Counted from the stretch's first letter, positions 1 to 9,006 are shown. The stretch: 64,000 nucleotides of DNA from Micromonospora sp. NBC_01813 (GCF_035917335.1 NZ_CP109067.1:4897001-4961000); one strand, 5' to 3'. Notes: a model not told the origin generated them from the sequence alone. Numbers and translations: made by a program.

Positions 1-347
1 GGTGCTGTCGATCGATACGGGTGATCGTTCGTAGCTCGGGAGGTCAGGACGTAGCCGGGAGATCGTCACGGTGCGAGGTCCAACGGTCGGCCAGATTGCC
101 AGCAGCGCCACCGAGGTATCGTCTGAATGCCATGCGTGGCTCGTCACGGATAGACGATGCCGGCCTCGTCAGCAGACCGCCCACCAGCAGTCCGGTGGTC
201 GTGCACGTTCTGCCCCGGCCGGCATCACCCGCAGGTGTGCCCCACCGCGCCGCGCTCGTCGGCGGCCACCAGGACGACACCGTCGCCTCAGGGTAGTGCG
301 GACGGCGCCGACAGCGGGCGTCTTACGGCTTCCTCCGTCAGAGTGCC
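1..347. other. Leading stretch without a supported gene
   Basis: Only short, compositionally biased frames exist here on both strands and none resembles a known protein. The segment may hold the promoter of the nuclease gene that follows. I see no repeat or hairpin worth naming. Confidence 0.5.
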
Positions 348-1745
348 GTGCCCGGCGGCTGGGATACTGACGCGGTGCCCACCAATCCCGGACCGCAGAC
401 AAACACCAACCTCGTGAGCCGGTACGCCGACCTGCGCAAGCAGGTCGGCGGGATGACTGAGTCGGTACGCGGGATGCGGTTCAACACCCTGATCGCCGAC
501 GCACTGGTTCGCGACGAAATCGACGCCGAGGTTAATCAGCGGGGGCCACACGGCGAAGTCGACGTCGCGTTCTGTTACGACGGCACCTGGTGGCTGCTGG
601 AGGCGAAGTGGTACGCCGACCCGATCACCGACGAGCCGCTACGCCACCTGAGGGATGTGCTGACCGAGCGGCGACCGGGCACCATGGGCATCCTCGCCTC
701 GTGGTCGGGATTCGCCGCCAGCGCGCTACGCCGCGCCGAACGATCCCGCGACGTCGTACTGCTCGACCGCACCCACCTGGAAGCATTGATCAGCGGTACC
801 GTGTCCGGACCCGAACTGATCGACGCTGTGAACCGGTCGCTGTCGGTGTTCGGCCACCCGAACCTGCCGTTGGCGACGCTTCTGCGCCCACGACGCCCGG
901 ACCCGGCACCTCTACGGTCAGGTGTCCCCGATGGCTTCACCCCCGCTGCCGTCGCAGCACCCGGCGCGGTAGATCCCACCGTGACCGCCTACGGCGCCAC
1001 GATCGCCGGCATCACCGCCGACCACGGCCGACTGCTCATCACCGTGGACGACGGCATCATGAACCTCGCCGTCGGTCGCCGCGCCCAGCCTCGCCGGCGT
1101 CTGGAACTCACCGACTGCGTCGGCAGCCCGTTAGCCACGACCGATGGTGACCTCTTCGTGGTCCGCAACGGCGGGGTGCTGCGCTACCGGCAGGACGCCT
1201 TGGAAGTGGCCGCAGGCGGCTTTACCCGCCCGCCGATCATCGTCCCCGGCCCGCGCGGCACGCCGTGGCTGCTGGACCGCGACACGGTCGGCTGGCCCGG
1301 CGCCGAGCACGCCAGTCTGGTGCAGATCGGTGACCACCTCGGCGACCAGCGGCGATGGCCCGCAGGGCTCCCGGCGGGCGTCTGCCAGGCAGCGTGCTGG
1401 CTGCACGAACGCACATTCTTCGTGCTCGGCGACGGGCACAGCACGATCACCGACGTCGACACCGGCAAGCACCGGTGGATCGAGACCCCGGTCGGCCGGC
1501 CACACGGCCTCATCCGTCTCGACGAGCGCCACGTCCTGATCGTCGGTGCCGATCGCCACGTCCTCATCACGGTCCTCGACACCGCCACCGGGCAGGCGAC
1601 CGAACCCACGCCGATCAACCTGACCGGCCCGGTGCACGGAGCGGCGCGTATCCGCGATGCCCTGATCATCCTGGCCGGCGCACCGGTCGACCACGCCACC
1701 GTCGTGCCGGTAGTCGCTCGACTTGACCTGCCCAGCCTGGTGTAG
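348..1745 (+). CDS. PD-(D/E)XK (Mrr-like) nuclease-domain protein with C-terminal repeat domain
   Basis: The N-terminal third carries a restriction-endonuclease-like core. GEVDV (Asp72) is followed by LLEAK (Glu85, Lys87), the spacing of the PD-(D/E)XK catalytic triad, and by helices typical of the Mrr_cat fold. Residues about 200-460 are beta-rich, with recurring Gly-Asp turns and strand-like stretches that suggest a beta-propeller-type module. No methyltransferase lies next to it, so it is not an ordinary restriction-modification gene; a stand-alone DNA-targeting or defence role is inference. Both candidate starts are GTG (348 and 375) and neither has a strong ribosome binding site. The gene stands alone, convergent with hemC. 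The nuclease fold is fairly sure, the function is not. Confidence 0.7.
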   Translation: MPGGWDTDAVPTNPGPQTNTNLVSRYADLRKQVGGMTESVRGMRFNTLIADALVRDEIDAEVNQRGPHGEVDVAFCYDGTWWLLEAKWYADPITDEPLRHLRDVLTERRPGTMGILASWSGFAASALRRAERSRDVVLLDRTHLEALISGTVSGPELIDAVNRSLSVFGHPNLPLATLLRPRRPDPAPLRSGVPDGFTPAAVAAPGAVDPTVTAYGATIAGITADHGRLLITVDDGIMNLAVGRRAQPRRRLELTDCVGSPLATTDGDLFVVRNGGVLRYRQDALEVAAGGFTRPPIIVPGPRGTPWLLDRDTVGWPGAEHASLVQIGDHLGDQRRWPAGLPAGVCQAACWLHERTFFVLGDGHSTITDVDTGKHRWIETPVGRPHGLIRLDERHVLIVGADRHVLITVLDTATGQATEPTPINLTGPVHGAARIRDALIILAGAPVDHATVVPVVARLDLPSLV

Positions 1746-1947
1746 TTCCCACCCGACAACCGGCGCTGATGACTGCACGGTCACGCCCTCGCGAGCGGGC
1801 CGCCGCCTGTCCGACGAGGCGGGCTGGGTACGCGCGAGCGGGATCACCGCCCTGCCCGGCGCCGTCGTTCGGGCCCTGCTTTTCCCATGTCCTGTGGACA
1901 GACCAGGCGGACCCGCAAGGCAGAGAATTCGTGGTCCTGCTTCGGTA

Positions 1948-2877
1948 TCAGCTGGCCGCGGAGGCGATGAGGTCACGCGCCCCGGCCCGCAGCAGGGCGT
2001 CGGCGACTCGGCGTCCCAGGTCGTCGGCGTCGGAGTGGGGTCCTCGCATGGTCGCGGTGACCTGCTTGGCGCCGTCGGGGCTGTAGACGGCACCGTGCAG
2101 TCGTACCGCGTTCGACTCGACGTGGGCGAGCCCGCCGATCGGGCTGTGGCAGTGGCCGGTGAGCGCGCGGAGCATGGCGCGTTCGGCGGTGGCCGCCAGC
2201 GCGGTGGCCGGGTCGTTCAGCTGGGCGACGAGGCGGGTGGTCGTGGTGTCGCTGGTGCGGGTGGTGACCACGATCGTTCCGGCGCCGACGGCGGGCAGCA
2301 TGTCCTCGACCGGCAGCACCTGGGTGATCCGGGCGGTCTGGCCGATGCGGCGGAGCCCGGCGACGGCGAGGATCATGGCGTCGTACTCGCCCTGGTCGAG
2401 TTTGCGCAGTCTGGTGTTCGTGTTACCGCGTACGGCGGTGACGCGTAGGTGGGGCCAGCGGGCGGTGAGTTGAGCGCGGCGGCGCGGCGAGCTGGTCGCC
2501 ACGGTCGCGTCGGCGGGCAGTTCGTCGAGCGTGCCGCCGTAGCGGGACACCACCGCGTCGTGCACATCCTCGCGTGGCAGGTAGGCGGCGATCGTCACAC
2601 CCTCGGGCAAGGCGACGTCGCCGGGGACGTCCTTCAGGCAGTGCACGGCGATCGTGACCTCCCCGGCGAGCTGGGCGCGATCCAACTCGCGGACGAACGC
2701 GCCCTTGCCGCCGATGACCGCGAGGTCACCGGTCCACCGATCGCCGCTGGTCGTCATTGGCACCAACCGAATCTCCACAGCAGGGTCGAGCAGCGCCAAC
2801 ACCCTGGCGACCTGCTCCGCCTGCGCGAGCGCCATCGGAGAGGATCGAGTGCCGACGGTGATCAGTTGCATCGCCAC
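1948..2877 (-). CDS. hemC: Hydroxymethylbilane synthase (porphobilinogen deaminase)
   Basis: The enzyme polymerises four porphobilinogens into hydroxymethylbilane in tetrapyrrole synthesis. At 309 aa it has normal family length. Visible signatures are VGTRSSPMALAQA near the N-terminus, HCLKDVP with the catalytic Asp, TSSPRRRAQL, YDAMILAVAGLRRIG, and GHCHSPIGG, whose Cys243 would carry the dipyrromethane cofactor. HCLKDVP replaces the usual HSxKDxP, and SSPRR the usual SSLRR. No other hem gene is nearby, so this is a stand-alone copy rather than part of a hemACBD cluster. An ATG two codons downstream is an alternative start. Confidence in family is high; whether it is the housekeeping enzyme or an extra copy cannot be told here. 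Confidence 0.9.
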   Translation of the reverse strand: MAMQLITVGTRSSPMALAQAEQVARVLALLDPAVEIRLVPMTTSGDRWTGDLAVIGGKGAFVRELDRAQLAGEVTIAVHCLKDVPGDVALPEGVTIAAYLPREDVHDAVVSRYGGTLDELPADATVATSSPRRRAQLTARWPHLRVTAVRGNTNTRLRKLDQGEYDAMILAVAGLRRIGQTARITQVLPVEDMLPAVGAGTIVVTTRTSDTTTTRLVAQLNDPATALAATAERAMLRALTGHCHSPIGGLAHVESNAVRLHGAVYSPDGAKQVTATMRGPHSDADDLGRRVADALLRAGARDLIASAAS

Positions 2878-3405
2878 CCAGACAGCCTACGGCCGCGCCC
2901 CGTCGTGGCCGGAACAGCAGCAGCGACGCGCCGGGGCGACTCAATCCACCACCATGCTTCGCGCCGTCGACCGGCGGCCCGGTCGATGACCGTCACCTTT
3001 GCGCAGCCAACGGCTGCCTCGCTGCGATCGTCAGCGACGGAGGTGGTCCCGGTGGTCGGGGCGACACATCGGAGCGGACGACCAGCCGCTCCCCGCGACC
3101 AGTCACGTCTACACCTTCCGCGACGTGCAGAGAATCCCCGATGTTGTCCCCGACCGCTGCCGCGGTGTCGATGCCACCAGCATGCACGAAGCGCGCCACG
3201 TCGATAGCCGCCAGGTCGGCGCCGGGCGGGTACGCCTTCATGAAGAGCCGATCGCCGCCGTGGTGATCGACAGCGAAATTCGCGGTCGAGAGGCCATGGC
3301 CACCGGCGTCAGTTGCAGATTCGCCAATCCGTAAGCTGGCGCCAATATCAACTCTACGGATTCCCGCACAATAGAGGATATCGAAGTTGGAGCAGTGGCG
3401 TCTAG
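2878..3405. other. Non-coding or unassigned stretch
   Basis: About 530 bases between two minus-strand genes. Frames up to about 110 aa exist, but none has a recognisable protein signature and their composition is typical of chance frames in GC-rich DNA. The last 100 bases are more AT-rich. I see no RNA gene. Confidence 0.45.
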
Positions 3406-3915
3406 TCAGTCTGGACGCTCATTCGCGTAGAACTCGTAGCGCTCCTGCTCCAGCCCATATTGCTCGAACGTGCCGGTGAACGTCGCACCCGCTCGTGCCA
3501 GCAGTCGCCGCGAGCGTTCGTTGGCGCGCTGCGTCGTAACGACCAAAGGCTCCTCCGCGATGTTTTCGAAGAACCAGGTGCGGATCAGCGTGACTGCTTC
3601 ACCGGCCAGCCCGAGCCCCCAGTATGCGTGCCGTAGTTTGTACGACACCTCCCACGATCCACGCTTGCGCGCAATACTTCCCTGGCCAGCGACCTCCCCA
3701 CTGGTCAACGCAACCACGACGAACTTTCCCCACTCCGGCGCTTCGACCTTGCGGCGGGCACGCTCCTCGGCGACGCCCAGCTCAACCGGTCCTTTCAGAA
3801 ACCGGCAGACGCGAGGATCGGTCGCCATGTCGACCAGCGCCGGCTCATCACCCGGCGCAGGCGACCGTAGCAGCACCTTCGTGGCGATCAGCGGATTCAC
3901 CAGCCAGTCGGTCAT
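3406..3915 (-). CDS. GNAT-family N-acetyltransferase (RimJ/RimL-like)
   Basis: 169 aa from the ATG at 3915 (MTDWLVNPL). The open frame extends upstream, but that part is low-complexity and unlike the family. Residues 10-160 show the RimJ/RimL pattern: LRSPAPGDEPALVDMATDP, a central beta strand (GQGSIARKRGSWEVSYKL), the acetyl-CoA-binding turn YWGLGLAGEA, and a C-terminal RANERSRRLLARAGA helix. Such enzymes transfer acetyl from acetyl-CoA to a protein N-terminus or a small amine; the substrate cannot be read from sequence. The gene is monocistronic in this setting. Confidence 0.8.
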   Translation of the reverse strand: MTDWLVNPLIATKVLLRSPAPGDEPALVDMATDPRVCRFLKGPVELGVAEERARRKVEAPEWGKFVVVALTSGEVAGQGSIARKRGSWEVSYKLRHAYWGLGLAGEAVTLIRTWFFENIAEEPLVVTTQRANERSRRLLARAGATFTGTFEQYGLEQERYEFYANERPD

Positions 3916-4292
3916 AGGCCAAGGATCACAGACAGCCGAGCCAGGCGCGGCCGATCTGTCCCTCAAACCCCGAGGCTGTGGCGGGAATCGGTGTCGCGGG
4001 CGCGTCGCGGGCTGGCGTGCGGAGCCTGACCTTGTTCTCTCGCGTGCTCGGCCTGTTCTCGTCGGCCGTCCGGGCGAGGGGATCCACTGTTCGTCGGTGT
4101 GTCTGTGCGCTAGGAAGATCAGCTGCCGCTGGTCATCTGGGTCGTGGTCGTCTTTGCAGGTGTTGCCCTGGCCTGCACGTTGGTCGATGTGTTGGAATGA
4201 CGGTCGGGGTTTAGCTAGGGGATCATCGGTCGTGAGCAGGCGTTCTGGCTCCTCAAGCCACAAACTTGCAAAGATGATCGTCGATCACGACG
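3916..4292. other. Intergenic stretch without a supported gene
   Basis: Separates the acetyltransferase from a divergent small membrane-protein gene. The minus frame here runs into the acetyltransferase but has no family resemblance. It probably contains both promoters; no clear operator palindrome is seen. Confidence 0.4.
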
Positions 4293-4586
4293 ATGGGTGA
4301 GTACATGGACGTGGATCGCGGTGAGCGGCGGCGCGGCCGTGTGGCGGCGCGACGACGGGTGGTAGGTGTTGTTGTCGTCGTTGGTGCGGGCATGGCCGTG
4401 GCGAGCGTGCTGCTGGTCGTGGTGGCCTTACTGGTGCGGGTCTTCGCCGACGGTCTGAGTTTGGGTGTTCGTGTGGTGCTTGTCCTGGTCGGGACGGTGG
4501 TCGGGACCGGGTTGGTCGGCTGGTGGCTGCAGCCGGTGCTGGGTCCGGCCGTCGAGCGGCTTGTTCGTGTCCGGGATGAACGGTAG
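4293..4586 (+). CDS. Small two-helix membrane protein
   Basis: 97 aa. A basic N-terminus (RGERRRGRVAARRR) is followed by two strongly hydrophobic segments (roughly residues 23-48 and 58-80, rich in Val and Leu), then a short charged tail. No family is recognised. An ATG at 4305 (MDVDRGERRRG) is an equally good start. It converges on the minus-strand membrane protein at 4615 with a 28-base gap, and the two may be functionally linked. The hydrophobic pattern supports a real gene, though a chance frame is not excluded. Confidence 0.5.
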   Translation: MGEYMDVDRGERRRGRVAARRRVVGVVVVVGAGMAVASVLLVVVALLVRVFADGLSLGVRVVLVLVGTVVGTGLVGWWLQPVLGPAVERLVRVRDER

Positions 4587-4614
4587 ACACACCTGTTTCT
4601 TGTGACGTCGCCGC

Positions 4615-5232
4615 CTATCCCCGCGGTGGACGCTTGCGCCACCATGCGCGGATCCGCTGCGCGAGTCCGAACAGGGCACCGCCCGCGGGTACCGCCAGCA
4701 CCACGGCGATCTGCGGGACGAGGACTACCGCGATGAGGCATGCCGTCACGATGAACGCGAGCAGGCAGGCCAGGACCATGACGGTTCGTTGCCAGGGCTT
4801 CACGATCATGATGTAGAGCTTCGCCGCCTCCTCGGTGGTGTGCCCGTTTGTGATGAGGCGTTCGAGGAAGTCGAGTATCGCGACGACGGGCGCGGGGCCG
4901 CGAGGCACTGAGGCTGTGGTGCGGGTGGCCGGTGGCCGTATCGCAGGGACGTCGCTGTCGCCACCTCGGGTGGGGGTGCCTGGGTGTTGCGGGGGTGGCG
5001 GCGGCGCGGGTCGGGCGGAGCCGGTCGTGGGCACGTCGACCGGCGCGGAGGCGGCGTGGTCCGCGCCGGTGAGGGCGTCGGTGGTGTCGCCGCCTGTGTG
5101 TGCGTCGCCGGCGTCGTCGTTGCCGGACTCCGTGGCCTGGTCGGGCGGGTGGGACGCCGATGTGGTGGGTGCTGCTGTCGTTGTGCTCCGAGACCCGCCA
5201 TTGTCTGCGGAGGGGGGCGTGCTGCTGGGCAC
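4615..5232 (-). CDS. Pro/Thr-rich membrane protein of unknown function
   Basis: 205 aa. Residues 1-115 are disordered (Thr, Pro, Asp and Ala rich, with a run of prolines). Residues 118-140 form a short amphipathic stretch (VVAILDFLERLI). Then come two hydrophobic segments near residues 150-172 and 175-195 and a basic C-terminal tail (RAWWRKRPPRG). It looks like an inner-membrane protein with a long flexible cytoplasmic or outer extension. No family is recognised. It is transcribed away from the XRE regulator across a 286-base intergenic region with inverted repeats. Confidence 0.6.
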   Translation of the reverse strand: MPSSTPPSADNGGSRSTTTAAPTTSASHPPDQATESGNDDAGDAHTGGDTTDALTGADHAASAPVDVPTTGSARPAPPPPPQHPGTPTRGGDSDVPAIRPPATRTTASVPRGPAPVVAILDFLERLITNGHTTEEAAKLYIMIVKPWQRTVMVLACLLAFIVTACLIAVVLVPQIAVVLAVPAGGALFGLAQRIRAWWRKRPPRG

Positions 5233-5347
5233 CGAGCTCGTCCTTCTGTATGGGCTGTGCGTGCTGGGGGGTGGTGCGGAGGCGGCGTTGCCTCGGTACG
5301 GCTCAGCGCGGTGGCGACTCCCCGTCGTAGATGGCCGTCTCAGGTAC

Positions 5348-5375
5348 CTAGTTGCTCGTCGCTAGGAGCGACTAG
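5348..5375. promoter_or_regulatory. Inverted repeat in divergent promoter region
   Basis: Arms CTAGTTGCTC (5348-5357) and GAGCGACTAG (5366-5375) pair at 9 of 10 positions around an 8-base spacer. They lie between the divergent membrane-protein and XRE genes. Further CTAG-rich half-sites follow up to about 5415. It could be an operator of the adjacent XRE regulator; this is inference from position. Confidence 0.4.
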
Positions 5376-5518
5376 CTAGGTTACCGTGGGATCCTACCGG
5401 GGTAGCTACTAGCTTATGGCAAGTTGCAGACAACTACCTACAGTGGTCGTGTCAGCACTTCTAGTCATTGCAGTGGGTGCCCCGAACGAACTCGCGAAAC
5501 GGGGAGGAAGAGGCACCA

Positions 5519-6379
5519 ATGACAACAGGCACGGACCCCGCGGTGCAGCGACGACGGCTGCGGGTGGAGCTACGTCGGCTCAGGCTGGACAGACAACTGA
5601 CCCAGAAGGAGGTGGCGGAGCAGCTGGGATGGTCGCTGTCCAAGATGATCCGCATCGAAACCGGGCAGGTCGGCATCTCCCGCAGCGACCTACGCACGCT
5701 CCTGGAGGAGTACAACGTCTCGGACCCCGCCACGGTCAATGAACTGGCGGCCATGGCCAAGGACGGCCGCAGACAGCAATGGGGTCCATACCGGGACATC
5801 CTGAACTCGGACTTCCTGACCTACCTCAACGTCGAAGGATCAGCATCGGTCATACGTCAGGGAGAGCCACAGGTCCTTCCTGGACTCCTGCAGACCGAGG
5901 AGTACGCCCGGGCCGTCATCACCGGCGTCGGTGGCGCTGAACTCTCCGCTCAGACGATCGAGCGACAGGTCGAGGTCCGAATGAAACGACAGGAGATCAT
6001 CGAGAGACCCGACCCGCCCCAGATACACTTCATCATCGACGAGTCCGCTCTCCGCCGACCCGCCGGCGGCGTCAAGGTCATGAGATCGCAACTCAGACGC
6101 CTGGAAGAGATCGCCGCGCTCAAACACGTCCACCTCAGGGCGATCTTCCTGCGCGCCGGAGTGCACCCCGGACTACGAGGGTCATTCGTCATTCTGGAGT
6201 TCCCCGACCCCGCTGACGACGACCTGCTCTTCCTCGAAAGCGGCCAGAGCAGCCTGGCCACAAAAGACAGCCCGGAGGACATCGCCAGATACAGACAGGA
6301 CTTCGACACTCTCGAAGCCATCGCGGCCAGCGAAGACGACACCCTCCGCCTGATTACCGCCGCACAATCAGAACTGTAG
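5519..6379 (+). CDS. XRE-family transcriptional regulator with DUF5753 domain
   Basis: 286 aa from the ATG at 5519, chosen because GGAGG (5503-5507) lies 11 bases upstream. The N-terminal helix-turn-helix is clear (LRLDRQLTQKEVAEQLGW, then SLSKMIRIETGQ). Residues about 95-275 match DUF5753, with WGPYRDIL, the conserved VLPGLLQTEEYARAV turn and QIHFIIDESALRRP. Such regulators in actinomycetes normally pair with a DUF397 protein, as here at 6485-6700. Known family members act as Scr1-like antitoxin or developmental regulators. Oddly, the DUF397 gene is convergent rather than directly downstream on the same strand. Confidence 0.9.
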   Translation: MTTGTDPAVQRRRLRVELRRLRLDRQLTQKEVAEQLGWSLSKMIRIETGQVGISRSDLRTLLEEYNVSDPATVNELAAMAKDGRRQQWGPYRDILNSDFLTYLNVEGSASVIRQGEPQVLPGLLQTEEYARAVITGVGGAELSAQTIERQVEVRMKRQEIIERPDPPQIHFIIDESALRRPAGGVKVMRSQLRRLEEIAALKHVHLRAIFLRAGVHPGLRGSFVILEFPDPADDDLLFLESGQSSLATKDSPEDIARYRQDFDTLEAIAASEDDTLRLITAAQSEL

Positions 6380-6484
6380 CAACACGTAGCCGGCGAGGCC
6401 CGCCCGTGACCCCACCATCGCACCGTAGGAGAACCCCTCTTCCCGCGGCGGGGCGGGCACCGTCGACAACACCCACAGAAACTG

Positions 6485-6700
6485 TCAAGAGGCGCCACGC
6501 GGGCTGATGTCAGCCTTCAGCGAGGAAACGAACGACGCCCACCCTGCTGTCGGGAAACTCAGCCGGCACCCATCAGGATCCTTCGAGTCACGGACGAGAA
6601 CACGCCCCGTCCCGGACGACACCTCCACACAATTGTTGTCACCCGCCATACTCGCCTTACTCTTCCTCCAGCTACTCTCGACCACCACTCCTCCTGTCAT
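6485..6700 (-). CDS. DUF397-domain protein
   Basis: 71 aa from the ATG at 6700. The hallmark SSWRKSKAS at the start, NNCVEVS, VLVRDSKDPDG and the closing WASFVSSLK identify DUF397. These small proteins are thought to be partners of XRE/DUF5753 regulators, in some systems toxin-like (Scr2/BldB-type). It faces the XRE gene at 5519-6379 tail to tail, 105 bases apart, so the two cannot share a transcript. An upstream in-frame ATG at 6724 is less likely because family members begin near the SSWRKS motif. Confidence 0.85.
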   Translation of the reverse strand: MTGGVVVESSWRKSKASMAGDNNCVEVSSGTGRVLVRDSKDPDGCRLSFPTAGWASFVSSLKADISPRGAS

Positions 6701-7204
6701 GATCCGACCGCAGCAACAGATCACACCGCAAGGTCAACACCACCAGCGGCACGACCCGAAAATCATCGACGCTGATGAACATACGTCGAGTGTATGCAGC
6801 TGCGGCAACCGATGGCCAGCGCCACAGCAGCAGAACAGCGCGACGCTCTCGACGCCACCCGCACGATGCGCGGGTACTCGGACCGGCGCAAACCGTCCAC
6901 GCCGCGCCAGCGGTGGAAATTCCACTCTTGCAGGATCCCTGCTGGCCCGAAAACCTGCCCAGGAGTGCACACCTCAACAGAGTGGCGCAGATACTTTCGC
7001 CGTGGATGGCTTCTTTGTCCCGAAGTTGACCGGCTCGCATAAGCGAATCCCAGGCTACCAGGTCCGCAATTACCACTCTGCAAGCTGCCATTCAAAATTC
7101 CGCGCAGATGTCTTCGCTCGGTCCACCTGCGGTCGCTGGTCAAGCGACTTGATCGTATGTTCGGGCAGCTCACCGGAGTCGGTACCGGACTTCCGGCGTC
7201 GATC
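6701..7204. other. Unassigned stretch, no supported gene
   Basis: About 500 bases of lower GC than the flanks. Several overlapping frames of 80-140 aa exist on both strands, but their composition (Cys, Arg and Ser rich) is that of chance frames. It leads into an IS remnant, so it may be old mobile-element DNA. Confidence 0.4.
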
Positions 7205-7345
7205 GCCGTGAGCCTGGTTCCAGATCAGGATCCGGTCGAGGGTTCGTGGCGGCAGGCCTAGATCCAGCGATCCATGATCGAGTTCATTCTGGGCATCCGG
7301 ACTCCGCTGAGCACGACGTCGATGCCGCTGTCGGCGAGCCATCTG
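7205..7345 (-). pseudogene. Fragment of rve-type transposase (remnant)
   Basis: Reading the minus strand, IDVVLSGVRMPRMNSIMDRW matches the integrase core of the transposase at 27815-28858 (IDMVLSGVRVPRMNAIMERW). It is followed by an in-frame TAG and a shift of frame into LDRILIWNQAH, the next conserved block. Only about 50 residues of the C-terminal catalytic part remain. It lies immediately upstream of the NYN gene and may have brought in its promoter. Confidence 0.65.
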
Positions 7346-7408
7346 CCAGGATGGGAGCGTTGGACGGGTGGTAGCCAGACCCAACGAGTCTCCAGAACAG
7401 AGGACGTG

Positions 7409-8227
7409 ATGGACACCGCCGCCAAACTCGCTGTCTTGATCGACGCGGACAACGCACAACCGTCGGCGATCGAGGCGCTGCTGGCCGAGGTCGCCAAGTA
7501 CGGCACCGCCCACGTCAAACGCGCCTACGGAGACTGGACCGGCACCGGCCTTCGAGGCTGGAAGGAACTGCTGCTGTCCCAGTCGATCCAACCCATCCAG
7601 CAGTTCGCCTACACCACCGGCAAGAACGCCACCGACTCGGCGTTGATCATCGACGCGATGGACCTGCTGTACTCCGGGCGCTTCGACGGATTCTGCATCG
7701 TGTCCAGCGACAGCGACTTCACCCGCCTGGCGTCCCGGCTACGCGAGTCCGGACTCACCGTGTACGGCTTCGGCGAACGCAAGACCCCGAAACCGTTCGT
7801 CGCCGCCTGCGACAAGTTCGTCTACACCGAGAACCTGAACTACACCGGCGACCCCTCCCCAGGGGACATCACGCCGACGAGAGCCACCCCGACCATCGCC
7901 CCACCCAAGAACGACACCGCCCTCGTCGCTCTCCTACGCAACGCCGTCGAAGCCGCCTCCGACGACGACGGCTGGGCATCCTTGTCCAGCGTCGGCAACA
8001 TCATCCTCAAACAGCGCCCCGACTTCGACCCGCGAAGCTACGGCTACGGCAAACTCAGCGACCTAGTCACCGCGACCACCTTGTTCGACACGGAGCGCCG
8101 CAACCCCGGAGGCGGCAAACCCGGCGTCATCTACGTCCGCGACAAACGCCAGTCATCAGCACGGACTCCGAAATCCCGAGCAGCTTCAGCGGCTGACAGC
8201 GCCCCACTCTCGACGACCGCCGGCTGA
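7409..8227 (+). CDS. NYN-domain RNase-like protein with C-terminal OST-HTH/LOTUS domain
   Basis: 272 aa from the ATG at 7409. Residues 5-145 form a NYN (PIN-like) domain. Acidic residues sit in LAVLIDADNAQPS (Asp12, Asp14), ATDSALIIDAMD and CIVSSDSDFTRLA (Asp101, Asp103), where metal-dependent RNases of this fold have them. Residues about 165-245 (LVALLRNAVEAAS to YGKLSDLVTATTLF) match an OST-HTH/LOTUS RNA-binding module. A flexible Ser/Ala tail ends the protein. The architecture suggests an RNA-processing or decay enzyme; the target RNA is unknown. The gene is flanked by IS debris on both sides. Confidence 0.85.
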   Translation: MDTAAKLAVLIDADNAQPSAIEALLAEVAKYGTAHVKRAYGDWTGTGLRGWKELLLSQSIQPIQQFAYTTGKNATDSALIIDAMDLLYSGRFDGFCIVSSDSDFTRLASRLRESGLTVYGFGERKTPKPFVAACDKFVYTENLNYTGDPSPGDITPTRATPTIAPPKNDTALVALLRNAVEAASDDDGWASLSSVGNIILKQRPDFDPRSYGYGKLSDLVTATTLFDTERRNPGGGKPGVIYVRDKRQSSARTPKSRAASAADSAPLSTTAG

Positions 8228-8328
8228 ACGCGAAACTGGCACAGCAAGCGCGTGCGTTGGCGGCAACGAACCCGTTCGACGCCATCCCGCTCACGCCGAA
8301 TGTCGCGCAACAGACGGCGAGCACGGCG

Positions 8329-8570
8329 TGTACCGTTCGGAAAGTCGGCCACGCCCGGTGACGTGCGACTTTGTCCGGCGTGGGATCGATGGACGGCGTC
8401 AGGCTGCCGATCATGATCCTGTCGTTCGGCTACCTGATTCTTCGTCAGGCACTGCGGTTGATCATCCTGTTGAATCGCGGCGGGCACGCCAACGCGGTCG
8501 AGGTGCTCGTGCTGCGACACCAAGTCGCGGTCCTGCGCCGGCAGGTACGCCGGCTGGATCTGGCGGCCGC
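8329..8570 (+). pseudogene. Left end and N-terminal fragment of rve-type IS
   Basis: Begins with the IS terminus TGTACCGTTCGGAAAGTCGG at 8329, which matches the inverted terminus at 32190 and the copy at 34282. Downstream the frame reads YLILRQALRLIILLNRG and VEVLVLRHQVAVLRRQVRRL, the usual N-terminal helix of this actinobacterial transposase family. It then loses coding character after about 8570. The catalytic part is gone. Confidence 0.7.
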
Positions 8571-9006
8571 CGAATCATCAACCCCGCCGCGACATCGTCG
8601 ACGCGATCCGCCACCTCGACCGCAGCTTGCCACCCTTGGTCGGGGCGTGGTCCTCGGTCCACACGGCCCGCGGCACGCGCGGTGCTGATGGCGGTGCGGC
8701 GTTCGGGTTCGGTGCGGCCGTGCCACGAAGCGGGCAGACGAAGCCGGTGATGGCCCCACCGCCTGCACAACGTCACCTCGATCGCGTCGACCTTGCACCA
8801 AAATGGTCGATACATACCGATCACCACGACTCCTTGGACTTGCCCAAGAGACAAGTCTCGACCCTGCATAACCACTGCCCGGAAGGGCGACGGGCGGGAG
8901 TCCGAGGACCTCCCCACGAGGCGACTCCAGTCGGGCGCGTTTTGTCATATGCGCCCAATATCGTCGCCACGCATCCGCATCGCCTGCTCACGGAGGGTCA
9001 AACCAC
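8571..9006. other. Unassigned stretch downstream of IS remnant
   Basis: About 430 bases with no convincing gene on either strand. I looked specifically for a short precursor-peptide gene ahead of the FxLD-type methyltransferase and found none with a leader/core pattern. Confidence 0.4.

Noticed and set aside
2993-3241. 82-codon minus-strand frame upstream of hemC
   Set aside because: No recognisable pattern, no ribosome binding site and overlapping frames of equal quality on the other strand.
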